DNA of 64,000 nucleotides, taken from positions 38,164 to 102,163 of the forward strand of contig KN817549.1 of assembly GCA_000827495.1 (NCBI GenBank). Direction: 5' to 3'. A model generated the notes under the pieces. It was not told the DNA's origin. It ran no database searches and saw nothing but the letters and a program-made list of their open reading frames with translations. This stretch comes from Hypholoma sublateritium FD-334 SS-4. Taxonomy: Eukaryota > Basidiomycota > Agaricomycetes > Agaricales > Strophariaceae. Of this stretch, positions 43,800 to 56,208 are shown piece by piece (within the stretch, counting starts at the first letter, position 1; each line of letters starts with the position of its first letter). Position numbers and translations under genes: made by a program.

Positions 43800-44848
43800 T
43801 ACGCCCGCTCAACAAAGAGTGGTCCTCGTACAAGATACGCCATTAAAGAAAGGCAATGGATCAACAACCGTGGCTGACTTCCACAATTTGTCCTGACGAT
43901 CACTGCTTGACGCATTAATTTCTGCGAGTCTCCTGGTGGGATTGAAAAAATACTCAACTACTTATAATATTATTGCCCTTGATCTAATACCTATTTAAAT
44001 AGACCTTTCCTCGAAATTTCTCGCGTTTTTTTTTCAGGTTTTTTATCTAGTAGTTTCTGGCTCACAACGTTGTAAACACACAATTTTTTGTTGCTTGTAC
44101 ATAGGATCCAGAGTAATACTTGAAGGGTTTAGCCGTAGATCGTCGCCAAGACTAGAAGGTGCGGAACCAACTTGATGAAATCTGACAGGATTGCGTCCAA
44201 TGAAAAGGAGTTCAGACTAAGTGATCTCGGTGATCACAAGGTGCTCATGAGTAAAAGAAGCAGGTTGTTCGAAAAGTTTGGGAGAGATCCCACATGTGTT
44301 ATCGTCAACGCCGACAAAAGCTACGACGTTAGCCCAGGTTGGCCAAGTGGGAAGACAGTGACGGACCGGCATATGAATCAATGATGTCAGAAACAAAGAA
44401 CTCAAAGAAGCTCTTGGCGCTTGTAAGTGCAAAAGTAAGCGAGGTGTTCCCAATACATTCTATGGAGTATTCTCTAACCTCCGAGGACATTAGGTCGATT
44501 TATATCGAAGCATAATTGAGTCACGTCTGGGAAGAGGTTCCACAGATAAAGTCATGATTGTGCAGGCTGTGTTGCTCTCAGTGCTACTACTTAGTACATA
44601 CTGCAGCCTCTATTTAATTATCATCACAAGTATTATTGGTATATACATGTCAGTGTGATTAAAACTTTTAGTTATTCAAACCAGCGCGAGGAAGCGATTC
44701 CGGGATATCGTTAGAAAGAAAGTATGTAAGACTATGTATACTCATCCATGATAGCAAATAATATCGTATAAGTATTGACCAGCGCAGGCGCGCAACAGTT
44801 GATAGTGGGACAGAAGCCGAGCAGCAGAAGAGTGTACTGGTATTAATA
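43800..44848. other. Intergenic, AT-rich
   Basis: 1.05 kb between copy C and the end of the DUF6533 gene. A 70-codon frame at 44172-44384 has no support. Confidence 0.5.
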
Positions 44849-46243
44849 TTATGACTCACGAGCGTCTGCTGCCGGGAGAGCAGATATCCCTTTAACATCG
44901 CCGCAATCCGCGTCCGCGAAACCATCGGAGGAAATAATGCTCGTGAAGCACGAACTCGCGAGGCCCCCCGTACGCTCCATAGCGAGCGCGTTGTTTTCCT
45001 CGATGGCGTCGGGCACCGTGCGCGCCGGCACTTTCAGCGTGTACATGTTGACTATCACGCGGCAGCCCTAGCGCATGGCAGTAAACGCGTCAGCCCCCCT
45101 CGCAGATATCCACTCAAAATAATAACATACCGCGACGGAGAGGAGTGTAGTGAGTATCCTGGGCGCAAAAGGCGCGCTGTGAGCAATCAACGACGCGAAC
45201 GGGGAGGGAACGACTCACGACCACGCGTTGTGTGTCATGCTCCGCACGAAGAGCGACAAGAAGACAAAGACAGCCATGAGAACTACCAAACCGGTTGACG
45301 CTTTGTTAGATGCAGCACGGCGGGACGAGGAGTTAATGCACGTACCCGCAAGCACAAGAAAGATGACAGACCCGTCGATGCTCATCTCAGCTATAAATTG
45401 CTGGTACCGCGCAGTTTGGGGATAGGAATCGCGAGTGCGTGCGGGGTGGTAGCGCTTGTACCATGTCATAGTCCAGATCAACGCTTGCAGAGCGACGGGC
45501 GCCGCGCTGACATTCACGAACTGTTTAGTAACAGTCCAAAGGGAAAGATGCGAAAGCGTAGCCACCTAAGCAAGATGGCCTCCAGTGGGGTGTGGTCGAC
45601 GAGACACGTCGGTCCAAAGCTGAGGCGGCGGTTCAGACTCGCTGAGGTATAGAGCATCGCGGTGAGCTCGGCGATGTATGAGAGGCCCAGAAAGGCGCCC
45701 ACTGTACGCTTTCTGTCATAGATGAACCAGACTATAATATGAAGCGCGTGCAGGATTTGGAAAAGCGGAATAAGGAGGCACGAAATCAAGTGTCAACAAG
45801 ATACTGTCACATAAAAGCTCGGCGCTCACCTCGTAAGAGCAAAATAAGCTCGAATATTGTGAGAGAAATCTGCAGATACACTGACTGGTATATAAACCAT
45901 GCTCTGCACGTTCGCGAGCTCAGATGGGGTTGAGAAAAGAGATGGGAAGCAAGGGCATGATTTGTACTAAATGGGCGTAAACGAGCTGTCCTGTTTCGTA
46001 TGAGAGTGGAGAAGCCATACACTTGACAAATTAGGGTGATGTACCGCAGCGCAAGGTAGAGAAATTTAATGATAGTGAGGGGGCTCCTGGTGGACAGATA
46101 ACAACCTTACTGTTAGCTTTGTTCTATAAAAAAAAGCGACGCAAAAGAACACACTTCCACATGAGCCTATACTCTTGTTGGATGGTCAGGATATGCTCCC
46201 AGACAAGGCAAACCGTCGTCGCGACTAGGGAATGCAACGTCAT
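44849..46243 (-). CDS. DUF6533 multi-pass membrane protein
   Basis: Eight exons on the minus strand: 46243-46155, 46086-46021, 45966-45830, 45731-45566, 45506-45346, 45300-45219, 45158-45131 and 45067-44849, giving 315 residues in frame. The hallmark of the mushroom DUF6533 family is present: LVWEHILTIQQEYRLMWK, then FLYLALRYITLICQ, and CRAWFIYQSVYLQISLTIFE. Further transmembrane helices follow (VWFIYDRKRTVGAFLGLSY, STGLVVLMAVFVFLSLFV) and the end segment LTTLLSVAGCRVIVNMYTLK before a polar tail. About seven hydrophobic helices suggest a receptor-like topology, but the function of the family is not established. An earlier exon around 46600-46486 (AYLILNTALYETGR) could belong to it or to a second gene. 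Confidence 0.82.
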
Positions 46244-47168
46244 CCATTCTGAATCTATGGGAAAGAAAACGCAGAATACGCACGAGAGATGTACTGCCTT
46301 GCAGCTACAGACTCCCAGAAGTAGTATTGCGTTGACGATGCCAACTCCATTTGAACACTTCCGGAATCTGGAGAAAACGCAGCGGGGAGCAAGAAGAACC
46401 GATTCAACAGAGCTGGAAAACCACTGCGAAGGTGTTGAATGTAAGAAATCCAGAAAGTCGGTGTTTTGATTCAGAGTCAGAATTTTCAACCAAATACAAA
46501 TGTACGTACCATTGCAGGCCATTGAGCCGAAAGCAACGAACTGCGCCCCGTTTCATATAGTGCCGTATTCAAAATTAAATAAGCCATCAAGAACGCATTG
46601 ACAGGGGTCTTGACAGGGACGGAAATACTTGAGAAAGCTTGGTGCAAAGCAGTAAACTGAGAACTCGGAGTCGCCACAGTACAGCACTGGCAGAAAATTC
46701 AGAACACATATCGGATTCGGAGAATGAAGTTTTCGACGTCGTTTGGAGCACATTAGAGCAAGCCTGACCAACTACAAATAGAGAAAAATGTGGAAACTAA
46801 AAGATTGCTATGTAAAAGATAGAATGAAGAGTTACAATTTAATACAAAAGAGTTATAGACTCGGAGCGTGACGCCCGGTAGAAAACGCCTCGGACCGTTC
46901 CGAAGTCAGTCTGATGACCACTAATTGAATATGCTTAGCCTGTCTCATTTGATCACTAAAATTCTACTTAAATCAGAGAGCATTGAGATGCATCAACCTC
47001 ATATCTACCCAATTTGATCCCACTCATTTAGCAGAAGAACAAAAAGTATCGAACTCCATTGATTAGATAGTGATTATGTAATTATTCCTTAATCAACCAG
47101 ACACGATGACACATTTCCAACTGCACGAATAGACGAAGCCAGCACGAAGCCCAATAAACCTTGCGATA
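46244..47168. other. Intergenic with one possible exon
   Basis: 925 bp upstream of the DUF6533 gene. The minus-strand frame 46677-46505 (ALHQAFSSISVPVKTPVNAF) ends exactly at a good donor (ATG, then GTACGT). It may be an upstream exon or a relic of a second membrane-protein gene. The rest is AT-rich with nothing recognised. Confidence 0.4.
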
Positions 47169-48870
47169 CTAAGAGGTGCCCTTCGATTTCTCTTCCCAGA
47201 CCTGCAAAAGGAGTGAGGTATTGATTGTGGGCTATAAAGATGTAACACACCAGCCTTTGTTCTTCGGAGAGGCCATTGAAATAGGCCTTAAATTCGTCTG
47301 TCGTACCTTGAGGATTTACCTTAACCCATTCGACTGCACAAAGGTTTCTGTGAAACATGTTGATGAATAAATAGAGAATGAATATATTTCAAGTCTCATA
47401 CCTTGCTGTGGTGGTTTTAGTGGGCCGCATACGAGCCCCCTTTGAGCGTTTTGCACCGTTTTTGTTTTGATCCAGTTCAGCAGGTGGTAGTGTCGAAGTA
47501 GTGGGTAATCTAGCAACCATGGGTGTGAACATATCCTCTGACAATGTAAAATGGAGACGTAAAACATACAGTGGCTGTAGGAGGGCATTTGACAGAAGCG
47601 GGCTTGCAATCTGACGAAAAGAAGAGACCTTTGAGCATAACATACAGTCAGATGTTACTGTTACATTACTGGGAAAGTCAGATCTTGGTAGAGGGGCTGG
47701 AGATGCAGTGCATGATGGTCTTCCTGTTGGTTAGTTTATGAGATACATGGGTCATTAGAAGAATGACGGAACAAACTCACCTGTGACAAAACAGGCCCAA
47801 TTGCAAGTTGACGGTGCAATGCAGGAGTGTCGGGGGTTATACTGATTATTGGTGCATGCATCTAGAAGAGCAGAATGTGTCAAGTTGGAGCTACACGGTC
47901 AAACGCAACAATCAGACTTACAGTATTGCGTGTATCAGCCTGCTCAGGCTCAAGAACGGGATGATGCTGTTCATCACTACCTTCAACTGTTAATTTTGGC
48001 CTCTTGATGCTAGCTTCAGAATGATTAATTGAAGGCCGTTTTGATTTGGCATTGTCCTTGGCATTCCTTTTCAGCCAGTTGTGGCGCCATGATGGGTAGT
48101 TGTCGGTGGCGACCAAGTTCGCCTTCCAGTCCGCAGAACAGAGACGAAGCTCTGGAAACCGCTGCGCCATAGATGTACTGTAAGTGGTCAAGCTACCTGC
48201 ATCAGCGTCACTCCAGGTTTTGGGAAGCTTTTTGTCTAGCGCCATCTGAACCCAGAGCGACCTCGCATATCGCCGTATCTCTGCTGCTCGAAAGCCATCG
48301 ACCACGGTGCCATCCTCAAACTCGATGTATTTCATAGTAACATTGATGCCCTGCGACGATCGATGCTTACCGCGGCAGCCGGGACCAGGGGCTGGTGTGC
48401 TGGATTCTTTCAACTCATCGGCTTCTTCTTCCAATTCTGGGAATATTTCCGACTCTTCAGGCTGATCAACTTGAAGTATGTCTTCCTGCGTGGCAGTATT
48501 CCAGTCTTGCCTGGTCCAAAAACGAACGTTTGGATAGTCTTCGCGACGGAGAGCAGCAGGAACAATGGCAGTCGTGGTGGTTGTCGGGATTCGGGTTAAC
48601 AGCATATCATATGCCATTCTATGGTTCAAGCTGGACTTTAGAATATTCAAGTTAAAGGAAAAGGTGTGCTTACAAGAGGGCCTCCAGTCTAGCCTCGAGC
48701 GCTGTATTCTTAGTCAAAAGGGACGAGTTCTCCCGCTGCAATTCGTTGAATCGAGCGAGAAGGTGATGATATTGAGCCGAAGCTACGTAGGGGGTGCTGC
48801 TGCTGGCGTTAGACCAGCTTGAATCTGTAGAATTTGACGAAGATAATGGCTTTTTTAAATTAGCAAACAT
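47169..48870 (-). CDS. Orphan mushroom-specific protein, possibly DNA-binding
   Basis: Seven exons on the minus strand: 48870-48674, 48630-47922, 47861-47781, 47723-47670, 47628-47402, 47347-47251 and 47201-47169, giving 465 residues. The N-terminus is Ser-rich, then a short coiled coil (FNELQRENSSLLTKNTALEA). A conserved-looking middle follows (VRFWTRQDWN; EDGTVVDGFRAAEIRRYARS; RFPELRLCSADWKANLVATD). After it comes a basic stretch (NWLKRNAKDNAKSKRP). The end (EFKAYFNGLSEEQRLVWEEK) has the look of the last two HMG-box helices, but this is only a resemblance. Proteins with the same middle segment are, to my memory, frequent orphans in agaricomycetes. It sits directly downstream of a FunK1 kinase on the same strand. 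Confidence 0.65.
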
Positions 48871-49289
48871 TCAAAGTGATTTAATATGCCTCATACCACT
48901 TGGGAACCAATACTGTGCGATAGCATCCGCGCTACATGTGGTCGAGCGCTCGGTAAGGTCCCATAGCCAGTATGAAAAGGAGTAGGGAGACTCCCTTCCA
49001 TTTGAGCGGGATTAGATGAAAGCAAGGTTCACGAACGAGTTAAGTTGCATGACGGGACAGGTGGCGACCATTGCTTACAAATATTCTACTTATGGGGCAG
49101 CCTATCAAGTCACCCAAAATTCAAGCTGAGGCGAAAAAGTTTGCATATATTATGGGCAGTTACAGACAACACATACAGACAACAATGGTGCGCAAATAAA
49201 ATAGGTCCATATCGACTACCAACATAGAAAGCACAAGAGACCGTCAAGATTACAAGCGAGGAAATTTTGCGAGCAAAATCCATGCGAAA
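48871..49289. other. Intergenic between orphan gene and FunK1
   Basis: 419 bp on the promoter side of the orphan gene and the 3' side of the kinase. No coding pattern. Confidence 0.5.
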
Positions 49290-52094
49290 TCACTCATCGA
49301 AATAGGACTCAGTGAATTGAACAAGACGAGAAGAGCGTCGACGGGTGCTTTGGTGTTCGGATTCCATCTCGGCGGAGTCCTCGGGTCGGGCGCGCTTCAG
49401 ACCAGTGTCTCCGTGAAGGTTGAATGCACAGTAATTGTAAGGAACTTCTCGAAGAGTGCGACAATGTTTGAGGGCTTCGACGAGAACATCTCTGAATTCT
49501 TGATGCTTGAGCGAGCTGCTGTCCATGTTGTTCACCGTGATGCCGGGGTAAACCAGATGGAGAAGTTTGCCTATGAATGAGGCGATAGGCGCCCAATAGC
49601 CATTGACGTATAGCTCCGGATTTTCAGCAATCTCTTTCAAGTCCATTTTCTTGTAATCTTCAAGGGCTTGCATATCACTTTCGTGATGCCATTGCGACAC
49701 ACGATAGGTCTTTCGATTGATCTTGCCCTTATTGGTACCGATGGGTCCACACGAAAATCGTACGATGTGGATAAGAACCATGCACAACGACTCGAGGTCA
49801 TGCGCAAGACGATGGATAAGAGGCGCTTGACGCATCTTGTGGTTCAAAAGGCTAACAGCCATATAGGGTAAAGTTCCCTGTATAGAATAAATGATCAGCA
49901 TATGTTATTAAAATAATAAAGTCAGACGTACTGATTGTTTTGTGGACTCTGTGTTGCTGGCATGCGTATAATCAAAATCAAGAATGCCACCTCCTGATAG
50001 TACTTCATGGCTTTCCAATCCATCTCTTCCACAAGGCACAACATTATCCCAGGGCACCAGTTTGTTCTCTGCGAGAGGAACAATCGCAGTGGACGAAGAG
50101 GTGGCAGGAATCGGTACCGTCGACAAAGCAGGAGTTGCCGATGATGAGGCCATATCCTCTGGTACAGTATCTTCCAGTGATAGGACAGAATCTAGTTGGG
50201 AAAAAGAGTAAATAACCAGTAGGCAACATGGAAGGATTAGTTGACAACTTACTAGAGACACCTGGGAATCGCACTATCATAACGTTGGTCAGCGAGATGT
50301 CGCTGTGGACCAAATCACACTTCTCGTCCAAAAATTTGAGATCTGTGAGACATTAAGCAAAGCTTCGCATACACAGAATATCATCAAGTACTTACGGTCT
50401 GCGATGTCCACAAATGCTTGCAGGCACTCAATGCGGGAACAATACGAAGTAATCGGGTCCCCGATGGGACCTGTGACGATGCGACGGCGTTGGCGATGAG
50501 TATGTCCAACAGGAAGCATGTCTCGATTGCGGGAGGTTTGATCAACATTGTCGTCGCCGGCAATGAACCTTGGTAGGAGAGCTCGAAGGCGGGGATCAAC
50601 ATCCTCCTCCTGGGCCTTCTCGCTGATGATCTTGAGGTTCTCTATTTCGGAAACGTTATGCGAGACTAGGATCCATGAATCTTTAAGGATATGATAATGC
50701 TCGTTCTCGTCCTGGACGACAAAGACTCGAGTCCCGCGGCTGAAAAGGAATGGCGAATTGAAGATTTCTGTAATGAATGTAAATGTATGACCGTCCACAA
50801 CCACAGATAATGGATTGCCATTGAAACGATCGATGGTGACTGCAGGATCGTGCCCGAGAAGTTCGTCCTTTCCGTATGCTAGCCCGAAAATGATACGGGC
50901 GAGGTCCAAAGCGCCGTAGCCCTTGAATGTAAGTGGAACAATGCTAGAAGCACCAACGCGATCGATATATACGCAGAAAAAAGATAAAGTGTCTTTGGGG
51001 CGGCTTCCTGTGATGACGATGGCTATCACATATTTGCGATGAATTTGCGCGTGGAAGATGTTGGCAGCTTTGGAACATACATTTTGAATTATCTCGTTGT
51101 AAGACCGATTTTCCTGGGATGTGACCTCAACGAAGGATTGAACTACAGCCCAGTTCAGACAAACACGAGCAGGGATGCCGTTGCGATACCCGCCATCAAT
51201 GAGTACAATATCCGGCTTACGTTCGTGAAGTCCTCCTGCAAGGGGCAGTTTTGACCCCTCGCTACTGAACACACGACAGCCTTGGTTGGAATCTCGAGGC
51301 TCAGGTATTCCATGAAGCTCTGCCATAGCCTCGGCCACACGATTCAGCCATCGCGCCGTTTTCGCATCGCTGGCCGTGTTTGGGAGTTTGCTGTAGGTCG
51401 AGTCAGAACTGTTGGGCGCTTTCTTCCAGATAGGGATATCGGTGCTATCGCGGAGCCTGATCTCCTGGAATGCTGCTGGGAGATGAAAATCGTTGAAGTG
51501 GTCCTTGATCCAGTTGGTCGGGCAGTTTTTATTGACTTTGCTCAGGTCAGTGTTTGCCCGGGTGATGGTCGCTAAATTTCCGTAAGGCTTCGCCACCGCC
51601 TCTGAGGCATACTCTTTGCTTTCTGCGAGTCCAAGTAAACTGCGATTAGGCAGCAGTAAATTCTTGGCTTTGATGTATTGCTGGAAGGTTGTAGGGAGCG
51701 TCACAGATGTCCAAAATATAGGAGAAGGGAGGGTGGGCAAAATATAGCGTGGCCGGGTAGAAACAGCGACCTCCTGGTTGAGTTGTTGGGTGCTTGCCCT
51801 GCTCATTTCGTCGAATGGGCAAAGATAGTCGTTTGTAATCTGGGGTCTATTGGAGTTCTGAGAGGAATGGCTTGAAGTCCAGACGAAACTGTAGATCGAT
51901 TTATCAGGCTCCAGATAGATCACAGGTTTCGGTACCAAGGCAGTTGGTGGCACGTCGAGAGGTGGCTGACTGTCCTTCCCGCTGGAGAAAGAAGTGGAAT
52001 TGGTGTAATCGGTTGAAAGGCAAAGAGATATTTGAGTTGAAGACTTTGAACAATGTGTAGAAGTAGAATTAGAAGCAGAGCGAGGCGAAGGCAT
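49290..52094 (-). CDS. FunK1 fungal-type protein kinase
   Basis: Four exons on the minus strand: 52094-50396, 50342-50253, 50191-49932 and 49877-49290, giving 878 residues with the start MPSPRSASNS. An ATG at 52280 in the same frame is possible, and an intron may lie between. The N-terminal half has the FunK1 layout (TARWLNRVAEAMAELHGI; RKPDIVLIDGG; VEVTSQ, the family's restriction-fold-like strand). The catalytic loop is LVHSDISLTNVMI (Asp and Asn present). A metal-binding DFD (GILDFDYTHAS) replaces DFG. An activation segment GTLPYMAVSLL precedes HRLAHDLESLCMVLIHI, the Asp-Glu-Ser helix of FunK1. FunK1 kinases are expanded in multicellular fungi, and their targets are largely unknown. The kinase lies next to a CACTA element whose end is within 40-220 bp of its start. 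Confidence 0.88.
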
Positions 52095-52316
52095 GGCTGC
52101 TGACGTTGGCAGAGTTAATGAGGTAAATTTATGACAAGCGATTGTTAAGTACGTACTATGAACTTGAAGGGATACATTTTGCAGCTTTGCATTATGTAAT
52201 ACAAAGTTGAGACAACTGCTCAAAACAAGAGGTCGCTCGCACTCGTTCGCAATATAATAAAACTCTGACATTTTTGGCATGGTTAAATGTAATAGTTGCT
52301 GTTCAAGATAAAAAAG

Positions 52317-52326
52317 CACTAAGTAA
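52317..52326 (+). repeat. CACTA terminal inverted repeat, left
   Basis: CACTAAGTAA pairs with the reverse complement at 55878-55887. Confidence 0.75.
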
Positions 52327-52394
52327 GACTTATGATGTGGAAAGTGTAGTAATAGATTAAAGAAAAAGAAATAATGTATACAATAAAACTAATC

Positions 52395-55300
52395 CTACTC
52401 TGCGTCTTCGTCCATTTCTTGCATACCACCTAAATTTGTGAAGTCCAGGCCTGGCCGTTCTACGAGGTAAAAATATTTATCGGTGTCTCTCATTCCAAGA
52501 GGAGCATGGGGTATCATGGCAACTACTGCTTTGATGCAAGTGACATCAATAACACTGAGGTTGAGATTTCCAAAGTACTTGCACAAGGCAAATGTTCCGT
52601 GTGATTGAATAAGGAGATCAGGGAGAGGTGAAGAGTAGATTGAAATGACGGCAAGTGTCAATAATAGATCTTTGACGCGGCATTGGAAGAAGTATTGAAT
52701 TTCGCCAAATGAAACAGAATTGTCGAGGTCAATCTAAGGTGGCTCACATTGAGAGATAAATTTGACTCGAAAATTCAAAATACACACCTTTACATTCCTA
52801 GCAGTTCGGATTTTGCTGATGGGCTTCAAATCTTCCTTCCATTTTGACCTACATATTTGACCATTGGGGAGGAGAAGCCTCGCCCAACGAGTGACTTTCG
52901 GCACCCAGATGTCTCTAAGCACTAGAGAATGCCAGGTATGAAGATATTTCTGAAAAGCTGTCGCCTCCATTTCTGACATGTGTCTGCTGTACCTATCTTG
53001 AGCTCGAAGAAGAACAAATCCTCCGCCGAGATCTAGTGCACCACGGGGCAGAATAGACTTGGATGGTCTGAGGTCTGGAATCATAGCTGTGAGTGCATTA
53101 ACTTGACAGCGGAGCAAACCACGTTGAGAGAGATTTGCAAATGGGTTAGATGGCTGCCGGATTTCCTCACCCAGATTACCGATTGTCCTTTCCATTGTCC
53201 ATTGAGATGAACATATTGGTGGCCCAATTCTCGTAACTTCTGACGCAAGGTGGAGAAGAGCGTGAACACTCTGGCGACAGAAATGCAGTCGGTCTTCTCG
53301 GCGCTGATAATAGAGAACTTCGAAATCATACGCAAACGATCGAAGCAAATTGTCGGCCAAAATGAGGTCGGAAGAACTAATGTGATATTGTTGGATAATG
53401 CGCATCCCACGGACTAATTTGCAAAAATGTGAGTAGTATGGCTCTGGAAGAACCCCATGAAGAAGAGCAGGAGCAAGGCCGTAGAGGTAGAGAAGCCATT
53501 CCCAGGCTTTATATCCGCTATTCATTTTCTCCGCTATATTCCGAGGAGGGCGGCCAAACGATCCAGGAAGGTACGGGGTGGCAGCTGCAACATCCCTGCC
53601 ATGTGATTCCCACATTTCACCTTGTAGCACAGCCCACGGCCACTCAGATGGAAGGTCAAGCTGGTCATGATCAAACAGACCGCGCCAAAGAGGTAGAAAA
53701 AGATCGGCTAGATTAAAAGTACCAAGATGCATGATATCAGAGCCAAAGCATCTTGGGATAGGCAAGGTAGAGTGCATGGGTAGCCCAAGAAAGATGGTTG
53801 GCTTAACGATTCCAGTTTCAAGACGCCTCTTTTTGTACTGGGTTTCATTAGGAGATTGGAGTAGGTGGCGAAGATTTGTGAAGTAGTGATTGTGTGAGAC
53901 AGCCAATGAAAAATGTGAGAGATCTGGGTGGTCGCAGCCAGCTATATCGTAGTCCATGGGTTTGAGGAGGGCAGGATAATAGTGGGGGCCATTTGTCTTA
54001 TGTCGGCCAGGTGTCGGGCAATAGAGGCGACATCCAAATTTCCCATGATGACCAACGAGGCCATTAAGATACGCCATGGCGGGGCCGTCAGCAGTGTTGA
54101 GTCCGAGAAACAATCGACTCGTGAAAATTTGATCTATATTTGCATTCCAGATGGGTAAACCCTCCCTTTGGAGGGAGGCAAGGTGGTAAAGGCCGGGAAA
54201 TAAGAACGAATCTAGGTTTTTGGGTTTCTTTGGTCCAGGGATAAAGCCTCCAGGGATGACGAAGTCCTTCTTGTAGCGCTCCTGTGGACTGAAGTCCAAT
54301 ATGACCCAGATGTAGATCCAACAGTCCGACATCTTGTGAGTGTAGAGTTGCGCTCCATCAATCGAAAACATGAGAATGATATCGTTATCGGTAATATTTC
54401 CGTTCTGGACCTGTTCGAGGTAGTCGCTCCCGTGGAAGAAGTCCTCGTAAGCTGATAGAATGCCGGCGTTATCGTGTAGACTTTGAATAATTTCACGCGT
54501 TTTGCGCCGGCGATAGTCGAATCGACGAGCACTTTGAGGATCTCGCCATAGAGCTTGAAGAATAGGGCCAATGGGCATGGTATGAAATTCCTGGTAATAT
54601 TTCCCGGAGATGGGGCAGCATTTAGATTCTCCACATTTAGGGCAAAGGTCCAGGTCTGTAAATGGACCCGTGAACGCGACGCAGCTATTCCTGCACATCG
54701 GGTGGACAAGTGACCCAACACCTGTGATCTTCGCAAGAATCTTCTTCATTTGGTCATATGACGGTAAGTCGTCTCCAGGATGGCACCTCAGAATAGATGC
54801 CCGAGTCGTGTTATAAATGTTGACTGAAGCCGTAAGACTGGCTAAGAAGATATCGAATGCCAGTCGAAGATCAGGCTGCTCGTCGAGTGTGTACGTGGCT
54901 GTGGGGGGATTTCTCAACTGGTCGAGGGCCTCTTGATCGAGATTACTGTGTCGTCCATCGAGCGATGCATTCTGTAGTTCCCGAATGAAAGTGTTCGTGA
55001 TACAAAGCTCTTCTAATTTAGTATTCTCAAACAAATCATTGAGATTGCCAGTGGACTCGGAATCTACATTGTCATTCGCTACGTTTTCAGGATACTGCTG
55101 GCCGAAATTCTCTGTCGTAAGGTCATCGAGACAGCCACGATCCGAGTTGTCTGTGGGATGATCCCTGTCCAAGTCAACACCAGTTTGGGGATCATGCGAA
55201 AGGTCTCCCGTGTTCACGAAGCTATTATTGTCAGGCCGGAGTAGATCGTTTACTATTCTATGAGACTCAGAACTCTGAAAGCTCTAAAAATCAATGATAA

Positions 55301-55523
55301 TGCAGTAGTGGTAGCACGAGAGAGAACTCACATTTTCACCAACGGCGCTACCAACCGACGTATCGGCGGGCGACAGCTCAGATTGTAGCATGAACTTAGT
55401 ATGTCTTAGGTACGTTGACTTGGCAATTTCGCGCTCGACACCCTTGCAAAACTTGATGCATGCGCACGTATACTTTCTTCCCGATCGCGATTCATTTGGT
55501 GCCCTGCGTGGTTCCTTCGGCAT
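52395..55523 (-). CDS. CACTA transposase (tnp2-like)
   Basis: Three exons on the minus strand: 55523-55332, 55283-52788 and 52733-52395, giving 1008 residues. The N-terminus MPKEPRRAPNESRSGRKY leads into a zinc-knuckle-like CACIKFCKG...YLRHTKF. The middle carries CPKCGESKCCP and a catalytic-like ILMFSIDGAQLYTHKMSDCW, followed by the tnp2 signature FVIPGGFIPGPKKPKNLDSF and LFPGLYHLASLQREGLPIW. Then come GHHGKFGCRLYCP, LGTFNLADLFLPLWRG and the C-terminal TMERTIGNLGEEIRQPSNP typical of fungal CACTA transposases. All frames are intact. It catalyses cut-and-paste transposition of the surrounding element. Confidence 0.92.
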
Positions 55524-55877
55524 AGGAGAGTAAAGAGATAGGAGTGCGCAAACCCAGAGTAGTATGCATTCGGACGCGGTATGTCGTTCCGTGCAATGCA
55601 GCTGTAAATCAAACTCATTGAGCGCTGTTGATTTCATGTGATTTGCGTGATGTATTTTACCAAGTGTGGCAAGGTGTGGCCTTGCCAAACACGCTTACGT
55701 AGCATGTTTCCTGCGAGATTGTTGTGTACGGCAAGATTTATCGCCTCTGTAAATCGACTGAAATAATTGGAATTAGATACATGGCCCCAACAGACAAATA
55801 AATCAACTACAGCCAATTTGATCCGAACTCATTTGAGCCGGTTTTGACTGGGCGTGACGGTTCGCGTGGTTAAATTA

Positions 55878-55887
55878 TTACTTAGTG
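55878..55887 (-). repeat. CACTA terminal inverted repeat, right
   Basis: TTACTTAGTG, reverse complement of 52317-52326. Confidence 0.75.
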
Positions 55888-56208
55888 GCAGTGCCAAATG
55901 CCGTCGGCAGACGCTCTGAATCAACTCCGATGAATATGAAATCCACCGTCATTCACAAGAATCACAACCAATTCCACAACACATTATTCCTGAGCCAAGC
56001 ACCCCCTTTGAGCATCGTTGAAGCTGCCTCCAATATGTTTTATCTCAAATTCTTGCCTAACCACCGAACACGATGATCTTGAAATGTTTCATCGCACGTT
56101 CAACTTGCACAGCCCATGCAAAGCCCACGACCATCATCATGATACCCGTGCGGAGCACATTTGCTGAACAGTCTGAACGAGTGACGGGTACACATACCTC
56201 AGCCCACC
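55888..56208. other. Intergenic, promoter side of the first EH gene
   Basis: 321 bp between the CACTA right end and the EH gene start. No motif stands out. Confidence 0.5.

Larger units (their letters stand above)
52317..55887 (-). mobile_element. CACTA (EnSpm-type) DNA transposon, about 3.57 kb
   Basis: The transposase gene (52395-55523) is enclosed by CACTAAGTAA at 52317-52326 and its reverse complement TTACTTAGTG at 55878-55887. The terminal CACTA gives the superfamily its name. Near the right end there is a hairpin with 8-bp arms (55667-55674 and 55680-55687), perhaps part of the subterminal region. Flanking trinucleotides (AAG left, GCA right) do not match, so a target duplication is not visible. 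The coding region is open, so the element may be intact or recently inactive. Confidence 0.75.

Noticed and set aside
55667..55687. Hairpin as a possible terminator or small RNA
   Set aside because: It lies inside the CACTA element near its end and is better read as subterminal transposon structure.
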